DNA from: Brevundimonas sp.
GTDB lineage: Bacteria > Pseudomonadota > Alphaproteobacteria > Caulobacterales > Caulobacteraceae
Assembly: GCA_024711185.1 (NCBI GenBank)
Contig: JANJTI010000178.1
Location: 1-5,076, forward strand
Reading direction: 5' to 3'
Length of the DNA stretch: 5,076 nt
The notes under the pieces were generated by a model, which was given only the letters and a program-made list of their open reading frames with translations, did not search any database and was not told the origin of the DNA. The position numbers were made by a program, and so were the translations under genes. This document shows positions 5,035-5,076 of this stretch, in pieces (the first letter of the stretch is position 1; the number at the start of each line of letters is the position of its first letter).

Positions 5035-5076
5035 AAACCAACGCCCCGAGCAAAAAGGGGCACAAGTGCTAGAGGT
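5035..5076. other. Window end without recognisable gene; small hairpin
   Basis: No coding sequence can be supported in these last bases. GCCCC (5043-5047) and GGGGC (5057-5061) form a 5-bp stem around a 9-nt A-rich loop. The base composition is richer in A than the rest of the window, as expected for an intergenic region. It could belong to the leader or promoter of a gene beyond the window, but no convincing promoter elements are visible. Confidence 0.35.

Noticed and set aside
5057..5076. Possible promoter -10 element (GCTAGAGG) for a gene beyond the right edge
   Set aside because: It matches the Caulobacter-type -10 only in part and no -35-like sequence sits at the expected distance.
1..5076. 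tRNA, rRNA, CRISPR array, insertion sequence or attachment site
   Set aside because: No clover-leaf pattern, regularly spaced direct repeats, transposase motifs or terminal inverted repeats with target duplications were seen on reading both strands.

Overview
The window is a stretch of high-GC chromosome from an alphaproteobacterium, most likely a member of the Caulobacterales such as Brevundimonas, Caulobacter or Phenylobacterium. This placement is inferred from the strong G/C third-position bias, the typical alphaproteobacterial form of the cold-shock protein, the small QueF and the TorF-type putative porin. No database search was possible. Nothing in the window points to a phage, transposon, CRISPR array, RNA gene or defence island.

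Left half, minus strand, listed in transcription order: queF (2576 to 2115), a DUF817 membrane protein (2043 to 1174), and a phytoene-dehydrogenase-like/PYROXD2-like FAD oxidoreductase that starts at 1105 and runs off the left edge, so only its N-terminal 368 codons are present. The intercistronic gaps are about 70 nt, so co-transcription is possible. The gap between DUF817 and the oxidoreductase is built from two runs of a 7-bp repeat in opposite orientation. One run encodes the last residues of the DUF817 protein and the other touches the start codon of the oxidoreductase.

Right half, plus strand: after a 104-bp divergent intergenic region come a nitronate monooxygenase/2-nitropropane dioxygenase family flavoprotein (2681 to 3607), a secreted TorF-like putative outer-membrane protein (3638 to 4327), a 70-residue protein of unknown function (4364 to 4576) and a CspA-family cold-shock protein (4745 to 4957). 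The cold-shock gene has a 168-nt structured leader and the only strong Shine-Dalgarno sequence in the window. It is followed by a UUCG-capped hairpin and a G-tract/C-tract hairpin that looks like an intrinsic terminator. The last ~45 bases hold no recognisable gene.

Functionally the genes look like unrelated housekeeping and accessory metabolism: queuosine tRNA modification, flavin-dependent oxidation, envelope and cold-shock/RNA chaperone. They do not form a single pathway. The most unusual signals are non-coding: the inverted heptad repeats, and several leader hairpins that overlap or adjoin the ribosome-binding sites of the plus-strand genes. I did not find convincing evidence for a new multi-gene system.
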